DNA of 64,000 bases, taken from an uncultured Flavobacterium sp. GTDB taxonomy: Bacteria; Bacteroidota; Bacteroidia; Flavobacteriales; Flavobacteriaceae. Every line of letters starts with the position of its first letter. The stretch's first letter is position 1. Below, piece after piece: positions 9,420 to 18,908 of this stretch. The stretch is from contig CALJVL010000033.1 in assembly GCA_937773775.1 (NCBI GenBank), positions 1 through 64,000 of the forward strand, given 5' to 3'. A program made the translations under genes and the position numbers. The notes below the pieces were generated by a model. That model had not been told where the DNA came from, did no database searches, and saw nothing but the letters and a program-made list of their open reading frames with translations.

Positions 9420-9968
9420 TTACTTTCCTTCTAACAATTTTTGTTCCTCTGGTGTAAATTCAGGTACGATCGCATAGGTTTCAACACCTGTAATTGCCAT
9501 CTCATCAAGAATATCAACTAAGTTCTTATACTTCGATTTCTTACTAGGTTTGATAATAACAATCATCCCTTTGCTTTTATTCCCTGTATATGCGACAACT
9601 GATGCTTTTCGCGACAATATCTCCTTACGTATTCCATCTTTCCCAAAAGCCATATCTTTTGGACCGCCAATCGGTGCTGCTAACAACCCCATATAATAAA
9701 TTAATTTATTATCTTCTCCCAACAATACTGTCATCGTACGATTCTCATCTACTTTGATATCTTTGTTTTTAGAAGGGTCGTCATCCTTATCTGGCAAACC
9801 CAAACTCATCGATTGAGGTTTAGACAACGTCGTGGTAAGCATAAAAAATGTAATCAATAAGAATGCCAAATCTACCATAGCAGTTAAATCTACTTTTGCG
9901 TTTGATTTTTTACTTCTTACTTTACCACCTTTTCCGCCTCCACCGTCGCCGGTATTTAATTCAGCCAT
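9420..9968 (-). CDS. exbD: ExbD/TolR-family proton-channel subunit (second copy)
   Basis: The 182-residue protein has one N-terminal membrane helix carrying the conserved Asp (VDLTAMVDLAFLLITFFMLT) that lines the proton path in ExbD/TolR. The N-terminus is Gly/Lys-rich. It is the second of two adjacent exbD genes; the two differ strongly in their periplasmic parts, and this one ends EFTPEEQKLLEGK. Confidence 0.9.
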   Translation of the reverse strand: MAELNTGDGGGGKGGKVRSKKSNAKVDLTAMVDLAFLLITFFMLTTTLSKPQSMSLGLPDKDDDPSKNKDIKVDENRTMTVLLGEDNKLIYYMGLLAAPIGGPKDMAFGKDGIRKEILSRKASVVAYTGNKSKGMIVIIKPSKKSKYKNLVDILDEMAITGVETYAIVPEFTPEEQKLLEGK

Positions 9969-9986
9969 TGTAGTGTCTTTTTTTTA

Positions 9987-10598
9987 TTAAAAATCGTTTC
10001 CTCTCAAGCCAGTAACTAAACTAAAGCTATTGATTTTTTGCTCTTGTAAAATATCCATCACTTTTCTAATGGCTGGATATTCCTCTTTACCATCACCTTT
10101 AATGGCGACTTGCAATTCCTTATCGTTTACTTCGATATTTGCAATACGCGCATTGTAGATCCATTCTTTCAATTGATTATCAAGTGAATCCGCAGGAATA
10201 CCAGGTTGCCCCGCTTTACTTCTATCAGCCGCTTTCATGTCAATGATTTGTTGAAGATTAAGAATTGGTACACCGAAATCATCCATCATTGAAAATATCT
10301 GTTTGTCACCATCAGAAAAAGTCACGCCGTATTTCTCGCCCATCAATTCTAAGGTTCTCCTACGAACTTCTCTTCCTTTTAAATCAAAGAACACTTTTCC
10401 TTTACCAACAGTTAAAGTAGCCAAATCAGATGTAGGTAATTTCGTCTGAACTGTTGAGACTGGTGTATCCACAACAAGCGCTTCGGGTATTTTTGCAGTC
10501 GAAGTCATTACAAAGAAGGTAAGCAAAAGGAACGCGACATCACACATCGCAGTCATGTCTGTAGACCCCGGGTTTTTTTTAATTTTTATTTTAGCCAT
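9987..10598 (-). CDS. exbD: ExbD/TolR-family proton-channel subunit (first copy)
   Basis: The 203-residue protein has the ExbD transmembrane helix with conserved Asp (DMTAMCDVAFLLLTFFVMT) and a longer periplasmic domain than the next gene. The two exbD genes suggest a heteromeric ExbB/ExbD1/ExbD2 complex, as seen in other Bacteroidota operons. Confidence 0.9.
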   Translation of the reverse strand: MAKIKIKKNPGSTDMTAMCDVAFLLLTFFVMTSTAKIPEALVVDTPVSTVQTKLPTSDLATLTVGKGKVFFDLKGREVRRRTLELMGEKYGVTFSDGDKQIFSMMDDFGVPILNLQQIIDMKAADRSKAGQPGIPADSLDNQLKEWIYNARIANIEVNDKELQVAIKGDGKEEYPAIRKVMDILQEQKINSFSLVTGLRGNDF

Positions 10599-10634
10599 TC
10601 TTTATGTTTTTTATTTGATATAAATATCAAAATA

Positions 10635-11450
10635 TTATTGCTTCAAACTTCCTCTAAATCTTCTGTAAGTATTCACAATTGAAACAGCAGCTTCGTCGAT
10701 AGAATAAGTTAAGTCATCAATTTTTGAAGTAAAGAAATTGTAAGAAATAATTGCTACAGCTGAAGTTCCAATACCTGTTGCTGTATTAATAAGTGCTTCA
10801 GAAATACCAGCTGCAAGAGCTGCTTGATCGGGTGTTCCAGCCGCGGCCAATGCACCAAACGCTTTTATCATACCTGCTACAGTTCCTAACAAACCCACAA
10901 GTGTTCCTAAAGAAACCAAAGATGAAATTATTGTCATGTTTTTTTGTAGCATTGGCATTTCTAGTGAAGTAGCTTCTTCAATTTCCTTGTGAATAGTCTC
11001 CGCTGCTTCTTCGCTATTAAATCCTTCTTTTTTGACTGCTTGGTATTTAACTAAAGCAGATTTGATTGAATTTGCAACAGAACCTTGTTGTTTGTCACAT
11101 AAAACAATAGCTTCATCAATTTCGCCAGTTTTAATACTTAATTGTACTTTTGTCATAAAAGCATCAAGTTTATCTTTACCAGCAGCTTTAGATATAACAA
11201 AAAATCTTTCTATAGAAAAAACAAGAACCATCAATAACATTCCTAACAATACTGGCACTACTGCACCTCCATGATAAACCTGTCCTAAAGTGTTCAATGG
11301 AATTCCTTCAGAATTTCCACCTTCAAAATTAGAAGGATTACCCATAATGAACTTCCAGATTAACACACCAACACCAATACATGCAACAATAATAAGCCCT
11401 GAAACCATTCCTCCTCCGTTTGAAGTGCTTTCTTTTTTAACGTTTGCCAT
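10635..11450 (-). CDS. exbB: MotA/TolQ/ExbB proton-channel protein
   Basis: The 271-residue protein has three main membrane segments (GMVSGLIIVACIGVGVLIW, VVPVLLGMLLMVLVFSIE and the C-terminal pair around TVAGMIKAFGALAAAG), with the family signature LGTVAGMIKAF. It is the first gene of the operon and forms the inner-membrane channel energising TonB. Confidence 0.92.
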   Translation of the reverse strand: MANVKKESTSNGGGMVSGLIIVACIGVGVLIWKFIMGNPSNFEGGNSEGIPLNTLGQVYHGGAVVPVLLGMLLMVLVFSIERFFVISKAAGKDKLDAFMTKVQLSIKTGEIDEAIVLCDKQQGSVANSIKSALVKYQAVKKEGFNSEEAAETIHKEIEEATSLEMPMLQKNMTIISSLVSLGTLVGLLGTVAGMIKAFGALAAAGTPDQAALAAGISEALINTATGIGTSAVAIISYNFFTSKIDDLTYSIDEAAVSIVNTYRRFRGSLKQ

Positions 11451-11837
11451 TTTTTTTAATTTTAATAGTTTTAAACAATTTATTTTTAGTTCTATTTAAC
11501 TTGTAGTTGCGCAAATTTATATGATTAGTTCAGATAAAAAAACTTTTTTTTATTTTTTTGAAAAATAATTTTATTCGGAATTATTTTGAGATTTTGAATT
11601 AATTGATTTTTAATCAACATCGTTAAACAAATTTAGTATTTTTCGAAAAATAACATACTGTTTTGTGAATTATTAAGAATTTAATTTAACAAATATACCA
11701 TTATATCTCAAAATATTTTTTTTAACTATCAGTAATAAAACACACATATAATTGCGTTAAACACTAATTTTATTTACATTTAGTTTGCCGAAAAAAATAA
11801 TTGTACTAAATTACCCAAGCTTTTTAATTCATTTACG
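11451..11837. other. AT-rich intergenic region upstream of exbB
   Basis: There is no gene. The minus strand has a -7 candidate TAAATTTG (11512-11519) suitably placed for exbB, but I see no convincing -33 TTG at the right distance. The rest is A/T-rich with no repeat or hairpin that stands out. Confidence 0.5.
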
Positions 11838-13365
11838 CTCTGACAAAAAGAGACGATTTTATAAAAGTAATCACAGAATGATATACACACAAGAGCTATA
11901 GTATTATTTTGGGTGGCGCAACCCTAGATCGAGGTGCTCTAGGAAATGTCTATGTAAAAATACCTCTAAAAAAATTAAATAGACACGGACTAATTGCTGG
12001 CGCTACGGGAGCCAGAAAGACAAAAATAATTCAGGCTTTATCTGAACAGTTATCTTCCTTTGGCATTCCAGTACTAATGATTGACGTTAAAGGTGACTTT
12101 AGCGGTATTACAAAAAAGGGAGAAGAAAAATCCTTTATCATGGAGCGCCACGCTAAAATTAACATCCCTTATAATGTCGCAGAATTTTTTGTTGAGCTAT
12201 TAACCCTATCCGAACAAAACGGGGTGAGGCTTCGCGCCACCTTTCTGAATTTGGCCCAGTCTTATTTTCACGAATATTAGGTTTAAATGATACACGGTCT
12301 AGTGTTGTTTCAGTAATTTATAAATATTGCGATGATAATAGAATGCCCCTACTTGATCTTAAAGACATAACAGAAATAATAAGTTACAGCACTGAGGAAG
12401 AAAAAGAGGAAATTACAAAAAGCTACGGAAAGATCTCCACTTCGACTACCGGAATCATTCTTAGAAAAATAATTGAACTAGAACAGCAAGGAGCAGGGCT
12501 GTTTTTTGGCGAAATGTAATTTGACATTCAGGACTTAATGCGAATTGACGAAAACGGAAAAGGATATATAAATATCGTTCGATTGATCGGTGTTCAGGAG
12601 AGACCGAAGTTATTCTGCACTTTCATGTTGAGTTTACTTGCTGAAATATAGCAGCAAATGTCGGGAAAAGGAGATTCAGACCAACCTGAATTAGTCGTTT
12701 TTATTGATGAAGCACATTTGATTTTTAATGAAGCCAGCAAAGTCTTATTGGAACAAATAGAAACAATCATAAAACTGATACGCTCTAAGGGAATCGGGAT
12801 TTATTTTATAACGCAAAACCCTATGGATGTTCCCTGTGGTGTTTTGGCACAACTAAGATTGAAGATTCAACATGCTTTAAGAGCATTTACTGAACAAGAC
12901 AGAAAATCCATCAAACAAACCGCGGATAATTACCCCCTCCTCCGATTATTACAGTACCAATGAGGTATTGACTAGCCTAGGAATCGGTGAGGCATTAGTT
13001 ACCGCGCTAAACGAGAAAGGGATTCCCACTACGCTTTTCGCAACCATGATAAGAGCACCTATGGGCCGTATGATGTTTTGACGGAAAGTGAAATCCACGA
13101 AATCAACAGCAAATCCCGTTTAGTTAAAAAATATAGTGAAGTTATTGACCGCGAAAGCGCCTACGAAATGCTCAATAAAAAAATCGCCATTATTGATGTT
13201 GAAGCCACTAAGGGCTTGGAAAACAAGAACTAAACGAATCTAAAACGACAGCTTCCCAAGAAAAAACCCGACAGATGCAATCGGAAAATCAGTTTCAAAA
13301 GTTTTGACAAGCGCGACTTTTATTATAGGAGCCTATGGCATATCGTCAAAAATGATACTAAAGTA
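11838..13365 (+). pseudogene. HerA-like DUF853 ATPase, decayed
   Basis: Fragments in several frames give a DUF853 protein: VKIPLKKLNRHGLIAGATGA at the N-terminus, IDVKGDFSGI, VVSVIYKYCDD, FIDEAHLIFNEA (Walker B), RSKGIGIYFITQNPMDVP, TSLGIGEALVTALNEKGIP and SRLVKKYSEVIDRESAYE. The Walker A is damaged (GATGARKTK instead of GATGTGKTK). There are in-frame stops at 12517 (FFGEM-stop) and 12648 (LAEI-stop) and frame breaks near 12240, 12945, 13065 and 13220. The substitutions and stops show genuine decay, unlike the homopolymer-only breaks at the left end. The boundaries are approximate. Confidence 0.85.
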
Positions 13366-13615
13366 AACTATAATATCATGATGGATTTTAATATTCTAAA
13401 CCATACCTTAGAACCGTCTTATTTAAAGTTCAGTCAAAAAAACAAAAACAAATCCTAGTAACCAAAAACTGAAATAACCCAAGAGTAAAATAATTTCAAA
13501 AAAAACTACCCAGAAAACAGATTCTTAACCGCTAATCCATTTTAACGCTCTTCAATAAAAAATGACGCTAGCTGCGAATATGTTTAGTCCTAATACTAAA
13601 GTAAACAATATAAAA

Positions 13616-13978
13616 ATGAAAAAATATTTTATACAAAATGCTCCTTTTATTGTCCCTACGACGGACGGAAAGTTAATTGAAGAACATCATGGCCTGGCTT
13701 CAACCAAGAACCCGCAGATTTCAATTGCACATATGATTGCACCTCCAAAATGGAGCGAACCCTATCAAACCCCTGAGTTTGACGAATACACTTATATCAT
13801 AAAAGGAAAAAAGCAATTTATCATTGATGACGAAATTGTCATTCTTGAAACAGGCCAATCCATTAAAATAGATAAGAACACTCGCGTTCAATATTCGAAC
13901 CCATTTGATGAAGAATGTGAATACATTGCGATTTGCCAACCTGCCTTTGATTTTAAAAAAGTGCATCGGGAGGAATAA
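13616..13978 (+). CDS. Small cupin-domain protein
   Basis: Starting at the Met at 13616 (MKKYFIQNAPFIVPTTDGKL) gives 120 residues, a single conserved beta-barrel cupin with FDEYTYIIKGKKQFIIDDE and ETGQSIKIDKNTRVQYSNP. Upstream in-frame ATGs (13562 and others) add sequence unlike the family. The metal ligands are incomplete compared with cupin enzymes, so it may bind a small molecule rather than catalyse. The 250 bases before it hold nothing that I can recognise. Confidence 0.7.
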   Translation: MKKYFIQNAPFIVPTTDGKLIEEHHGLASTKNPQISIAHMIAPPKWSEPYQTPEFDEYTYIIKGKKQFIIDDEIVILETGQSIKIDKNTRVQYSNPFDEECEYIAICQPAFDFKKVHREE

Positions 13979-14033
13979 TGTAGCACTGATAGAAGTAAAT
14001 CCTTTTTTGTCCTCTCCCGCTTACGAAAAAGAA

Positions 14034-14082
14034 CAAAAAAAATTGCAACGAATAGCGGAAATAGCTCCAAAAAAGCTATTTC
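14034..14082 (-). terminator. Terminator after kynurenine monooxygenase
   Basis: On the minus strand GAAATAGCT pairs with AGCTATTTC (14058-14066 with 14074-14082) around a short loop. A T8 run (14034-14041) follows some 15 bases further. The stem overlaps the stop codon of the KMO gene. Confidence 0.5.
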
Positions 14083-15413
14083 AGCAATTCTAGTATTTTA
14101 TTTTCTACTAATTCGCTGTCCCACATACTCTCTATGTTATCTGTTTTTAAAACCTCTTCCATAATAGCATTTTGAAGATCACCTATAGCCAAGGCTTCAG
14201 TATAAGGGCGGTCACTAAAAGTCACCCTACTGTAAAGCGGAATCCACTTATCAGGGTGCTTATCTGAAAACCATTTCTCTATTTTCTTTTGCAAAAGGAA
14301 TTTATCATCAGCAGTTTTGGAGCTCATTTCCATAAAATTCCGGTATGAAAGCTCCGCTATGGCATCAGCATTTGGTTTGCGCGATTTTTGATATTCCATA
14401 AAAATAATCTCCCAATCATCTCCATGTTTTTCGATCATCTCATAGAGAATAGATATATCCTCAAAACCGGAATTCATTCCTTGTCCGTAAAAAGGCACGA
14501 TGGCGTGAGAGGAATCACCAATTAAAGCTACCTTATCTTCGTACGTCCAAGGATAGCATTTCATGGTCACTAACGTACTGGTTGGATTATTGAAGAAATC
14601 TTCGGCTAATTTAGGAATAACATCAATAGAGTCCGGAAAGTTTTTCTCAAAAAAAGCTTCCACCTTCTTGCGGTCTTTTAGCAAATTAAACGAATTTTCC
14701 CCTTCAAAAGGCATAAACAAGGTGCAGGTAAAACTTCCGTCTAAATTAGGTAGGGCAATCAACATATATTCACCGCGAGGCCAAATATGAAAGGAATTCT
14801 TATCTAATTTATAGGTACCATCCGGGTTTGCAGGAATATTTAATTCTTTGTAGCCCATATTTAGGAACTCTTGTGAGTAATTAAACATATTCTGACGTTG
14901 CATGCGATGACGAATTCTTGAAAATGCTCCATCAGCACCAAAGACAATATCGTATTTTTTTTCTTCCCAAATCCCTCGTTCGGTTTCCCCCATATGCAAT
15001 GTGGCATCTTTTAAGGTTACATCCCAAATTTTTTGATTAAAGAAAAATTCTGCCCCCGCTTCTTCGGCAAGATCAATCATCTTTCGATTTAGAATCCCTC
15101 TCGAAATAGAATAAATGGCTTCGCCTTCTTGACCGTAATTCTGAAAGTTGAGTTTATCCACTAAATGAATGGCGCGTTTATCCATTGGAATGGCAATTTC
15201 GCGCACTGCATCACCTACCTCTACGCCATCTAAGGCCTTCCAACCACGGTTTGACATGGCTAAATTTATAGAACGTCCTGAGAATTGGATTTGCCTAATA
15301 TCTGGACTTCTGTCATATATGTGAACTGTATGACCTGCTTTGCGTAAGTAAATAGCTAATAAAGATCCAACTAAGCCGGAACCTACTATTGCTATCATTT
15401 TTGGAGTTTGCAT
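14076..15413 (-). CDS. kmo: Kynurenine 3-monooxygenase
   Basis: This 445-residue FAD-dependent hydroxylase converts kynurenine to 3-hydroxykynurenine. The N-terminal dinucleotide fold is IVGSGLVGSLLAIYLRKAGH, and the second FAD motif is LIGDSSHAIVPFYGQGMNSGFED (about residues 285-310). RQIQFSGRSINLAMSNRG is the KMO-specific N-terminal region. Kynureninase lies 3.5 kb away on the same strand, so both act in tryptophan degradation or in quinolinate supply for NAD. Confidence 0.92.
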   Translation of the reverse strand: MQTPKMIAIVGSGLVGSLLAIYLRKAGHTVHIYDRSPDIRQIQFSGRSINLAMSNRGWKALDGVEVGDAVREIAIPMDKRAIHLVDKLNFQNYGQEGEAIYSISRGILNRKMIDLAEEAGAEFFFNQKIWDVTLKDATLHMGETERGIWEEKKYDIVFGADGAFSRIRHRMQRQNMFNYSQEFLNMGYKELNIPANPDGTYKLDKNSFHIWPRGEYMLIALPNLDGSFTCTLFMPFEGENSFNLLKDRKKVEAFFEKNFPDSIDVIPKLAEDFFNNPTSTLVTMKCYPWTYEDKVALIGDSSHAIVPFYGQGMNSGFEDISILYEMIEKHGDDWEIIFMEYQKSRKPNADAIAELSYRNFMEMSSKTADDKFLLQKKIEKWFSDKHPDKWIPLYSRVTFSDRPYTEALAIGDLQNAIMEEVLKTDNIESMWDSELVENKILELLK

Positions 15414-15472
15414 TATTTTTTATAAGATTTAGGCAAAATTACTGATTTATTATTTCAAGGTCTTCAAAAACC

Positions 15473-17863
15473 TCAGTTTTTACTAGGATTAAAAACCAAT
15501 TTTGTTGAAGTTTTGACAATTTCTTCCTTATTCATTTTCATTTTTCTAAACTTTCCTTCATTATACATTTTAGCCTGATCATTGTAATGCGAACTTAAAG
15601 GATTACCCGACTGTCCTGTTGGCAGAATGCTCCAACTGTTTTCTACATCTGAAAAATCAACTATTCGTCTGCTTGATGGCCCCCCCGTAACTACATATTT
15701 TCCTTCATTTGTATAATTAAACATTTGGTTGTTAATCACTTCGTTTGAACCAGAAACTTTAAATGGACCAACATTAAATATTTTTCGCAGTGCTTCCACT
15801 TTCCCCAAAGGATGTTCATATTCTACGACATGTACTTTATTCCAAGTCCAATCTTGAACTGATTCCCCCAATTGCACCTCCAAAGTTACAACAGCCTCCT
15901 TAAAGGATTGGGAAAGAATTTCCCTTCTGCTTTCTTTTTTATTTGGCGTTTCAATATTATCCCACCACGGTGAATTATTATTAGTGATTTGTTCCGCAAT
16001 CATTTGTTTCATGACATGAGTTGCCAAAAACTGTTTAAAACCATCTTTCCCTAGCTCGTCTGCAAACGTAGCTTTTAGGTACAAATAAATCCATTTGTTG
16101 TAAATCGTTGGTGCTATATCATTCAAATTACTGGTTCCTTTCCAAGCTTTTAAAATTGAAATTGCTTGGGCTTCATTTTTTGAAAGTGACATTACGTCTA
16201 AATTTGATATTAAGTTTTTAACTACCTCAAGCGCCACTACTGAAGTATTATCCATCATCATTTTACTGACTGCTTCTTTATCCCAATTTGATTTGGAATC
16301 GAGCAGTTGAGTTATTCTTGTGGCTCGGTCTTTTGGCAGATAATAGCCGGGATATAAAAACCCATCAACCGCCTCTGGTTGATTATTCGCCGAATAAACA
16401 TAATTCCATTCTGGATTTACTGCAGAAGGATTTTGAGAGAAATCCAAATACTCAGTTATTTCATCCTTCCCCGAAGCACCATCCAAAATAAAATGGGTAT
16501 CTACCCCTTCTTGATGTTTGTATAGTTTTCCAGTCGCCCACCAAGCTACATTTCCTTTTGCATCTCCATACATCACATTCAATCCTGGCGCCGCTATAAG
16601 TGCAACTCCTTTCTTAAAATCGGCTTTGCTTTTAGAATGTGAAAGCGCATAAACAGCATCGAGAATACGAAGCGGCTGCTGCGTATAAACCCAAGACATT
16701 GCAACAGGTTTATTGCCTTTTAAACCGTCAATCAAATCATTCATAATAGGTCCGTGGCGACTAACTTTTACATTCATCACGACATCACTGCTGTCTTTCA
16801 CTTTGATAAGCTTCTTTCTAACCTGATAAGCATTAAAACCTTCAGGGGTTTTATATTGATTACGATTGATAGGATTATTTTCTTCTTGATAAAAGTCGAT
16901 ATCGTCATTTTCGAACATGGTCAAACCGTAAGCATACTCTCTATTGTGACCTAATAAAGGATACGGAGTACCAGACAAATAACAGCCGTACAACTCGAAT
17001 TCAGGAGTCATCAGGTGCGCTTCATACCAGGTACCAGGTTGTGAAAATCCGATATGGGGATCATTCGCAAAAATCACTCTTCCACTTTTGGTTTTCTTTT
17101 CGCCTATTACCCAACTATTACTACCTATAAAAGGAGGAATCGGTGATTTATCTAATAAAGCTGCAATTGATTCTGAAATGGCGAGGTATTCCTCAGGCTT
17201 TTCTGTAGCGTTTTTAATTTGAACTGTATTAAATGAACTATCTAAACCGAAATCTTTCAAGTAATCCATTCCGTATTTATTTCGAATGTCCGTCAAGAGA
17301 GGATCTGTTTTTTGAGCCATGGCAAAACTAAAAGACATATACCCGTAAATATTGTAAACATCCTTAATCGTAAAATTCTCCTTCTTCACACCTACCAAAA
17401 GAAACTCTATTGGGCTTGGCCCTTCTTCCATAAACTGGTTGATTCCATCGAGATATGACATCATTAGCTTATAACTCGGACTACTTTTATCCAAATTTGC
17501 AATCGCTTTATCGGAGGCTTCTTCTATACCCAATCCTGCAAAAAAGCGGTCATTCTTCAAAGCCACTTTTCCGAAAAGTTCGGACAAGCGACCCGGAGCG
17601 ATACGTCGCATCAATTCCATTTGCCACAAACGATCTTGGGCATGAACATAACCCAAGGCCACCATAGCATCATTGGCACGAACGGCATAAATGTGAGGGA
17701 CCCCATACTCGTCAAAATAAACTGTTGTCGTTTTTTGGATGCTACTAAGTACTAACTCACCCTCATATTTTGGCTTTAAATAGAAAGCATAAACAGTCAA
17801 AGCAGCTGTTAACAAGGCCAATATGGATACTAGAATCAGTAGTCCTTTTTTTAATTTATTCAT
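15473..17863 (-). CDS. Penicillin acylase family protein (Ntn hydrolase)
   Basis: The start is set at the Met at 17863, which gives an N-terminal membrane anchor or signal (KKGLLILVSILALLTAALTV); the ATG nine codons earlier adds nothing family-like. The 796-residue precursor contains the autocleavage and nucleophile site FIGSNSWVIGEKKT, where Ser of GSNSW would become the N-terminus of the beta chain, then FANDPHIGFSQPGTWYEAHL and the conserved NPEWNYVYSANNQP region. These are exported amidases acting on acyl-amides, possibly acyl-homoserine lactones or beta-lactams. The true substrate is unknown. Confidence 0.88.
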   Translation of the reverse strand: MNKLKKGLLILVSILALLTAALTVYAFYLKPKYEGELVLSSIQKTTTVYFDEYGVPHIYAVRANDAMVALGYVHAQDRLWQMELMRRIAPGRLSELFGKVALKNDRFFAGLGIEEASDKAIANLDKSSPSYKLMMSYLDGINQFMEEGPSPIEFLLVGVKKENFTIKDVYNIYGYMSFSFAMAQKTDPLLTDIRNKYGMDYLKDFGLDSSFNTVQIKNATEKPEEYLAISESIAALLDKSPIPPFIGSNSWVIGEKKTKSGRVIFANDPHIGFSQPGTWYEAHLMTPEFELYGCYLSGTPYPLLGHNREYAYGLTMFENDDIDFYQEENNPINRNQYKTPEGFNAYQVRKKLIKVKDSSDVVMNVKVSRHGPIMNDLIDGLKGNKPVAMSWVYTQQPLRILDAVYALSHSKSKADFKKGVALIAAPGLNVMYGDAKGNVAWWATGKLYKHQEGVDTHFILDGASGKDEITEYLDFSQNPSAVNPEWNYVYSANNQPEAVDGFLYPGYYLPKDRATRITQLLDSKSNWDKEAVSKMMMDNTSVVALEVVKNLISNLDVMSLSKNEAQAISILKAWKGTSNLNDIAPTIYNKWIYLYLKATFADELGKDGFKQFLATHVMKQMIAEQITNNNSPWWDNIETPNKKESRREILSQSFKEAVVTLEVQLGESVQDWTWNKVHVVEYEHPLGKVEALRKIFNVGPFKVSGSNEVINNQMFNYTNEGKYVVTGGPSSRRIVDFSDVENSWSILPTGQSGNPLSSHYNDQAKMYNEGKFRKMKMNKEEIVKTSTKLVFNPSKN

Positions 17864-18020
17864 GTTGGGTTTATAATATAAAAACAAATATAAATGATTT
17901 CCGATTCAAAGTGACAGAATTGTATTTCAACAATAAATGCTACCACACAAAAATACAGTTATTTTGTTTAATAAGTTATTGCAAAAGATAAACAAAAACT
18001 ATATTTGCTCAAAAAATAAA

Positions 18021-18659
18021 ATGAAACAGCTATCAAAACTAGATTTTTCGAATATGGAAAAAGTAGAGCGATTGAATTTGATCAATTCTTGTACAGGATA
18101 CAAATCCGCTAATTTAATCGTAACAAAATCCATTCACGGCAAATCGAACATCGCTATTTTCAGCAGCGTGACCCACTTGGGCAGTAGCCCAGCATTGATC
18201 AGCTTCATCGTCCGGCCTTTAACAGTGCCAAGAGATACTTACCAAAACATCAAAGACAATCAGTATTTTACAGTAAACCACATAACAGAATCTATGATAG
18301 CAGACGCACATCATACTTCTGCAAATTATGAAAATGGCGTTTCTGAATTTGAAAAAACCAACCTTGAAGAAGAGTACAAAGAGGGTATAAAAATTCCTTT
18401 TGCAAAAGGAAGCCCAGTCCAGTTATACTGCAAATATGTAAATGAGTATCACATTAAAGAAAATGACACCATCCATGTAATTGCATCAATTGAAAACTTG
18501 TTTTTTGAAGAAAAGTTGAGACACGATGATGGCTGGTTACAAATAGACAAAGGAAATGTAGTCGCTTTAAACGGTCTAGACGGATATTGTTTGCCTAAAC
18601 TAATTGATCGTTTCGAATATGCAAGGAAAGACACTCCGACAAAATCATTCTTAAAATAG
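18021..18659 (+). CDS. Flavin reductase-like-domain protein
   Basis: The 212-residue protein, started at the Met at 18021 (MKQLSKLDFSNMEKVERLNL), has a flavin reductase-like (split-barrel FMN) fold: TGYKSANLIVTKS, NIAIFSSVTHLGSSPALISFIVRP and NTYQNIKDNQYFTVNHI-type segments. The same frame is open further upstream but unlike the family. It lies alone, divergent from the penicillin acylase gene. The electron acceptor is not predictable. Confidence 0.8.
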   Translation: MKQLSKLDFSNMEKVERLNLINSCTGYKSANLIVTKSIHGKSNIAIFSSVTHLGSSPALISFIVRPLTVPRDTYQNIKDNQYFTVNHITESMIADAHHTSANYENGVSEFEKTNLEEEYKEGIKIPFAKGSPVQLYCKYVNEYHIKENDTIHVIASIENLFFEEKLRHDDGWLQIDKGNVVALNGLDGYCLPKLIDRFEYARKDTPTKSFLK

Positions 18660-18908
18660 ATTATAAAAAAAGTGTATGAATCAAAAAAACGATTTAAACA
18701 CTTTCATTATCTATTAAATCAAATATTTAATTGTTTTTGATTGATTTTTCTAGGAGATTAATTCCAAATCTAAAAATGCAAAATATACTGTTTTCATAAT
18801 TGTCAAATTAAGAATTCATAACAGACCAAAAAAAGCAAAACCCCAAAAAAAGCTCATGCAATTTCGTCTATTTCTTATAAAATTACTTGATTGAAAATCA
18901 ATCACTTC

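Noticed and set aside
13905..14093. Plus-strand frame overlapping the end of the cupin and of KMO
   Set aside because: It overlaps two well-supported genes and their terminator.
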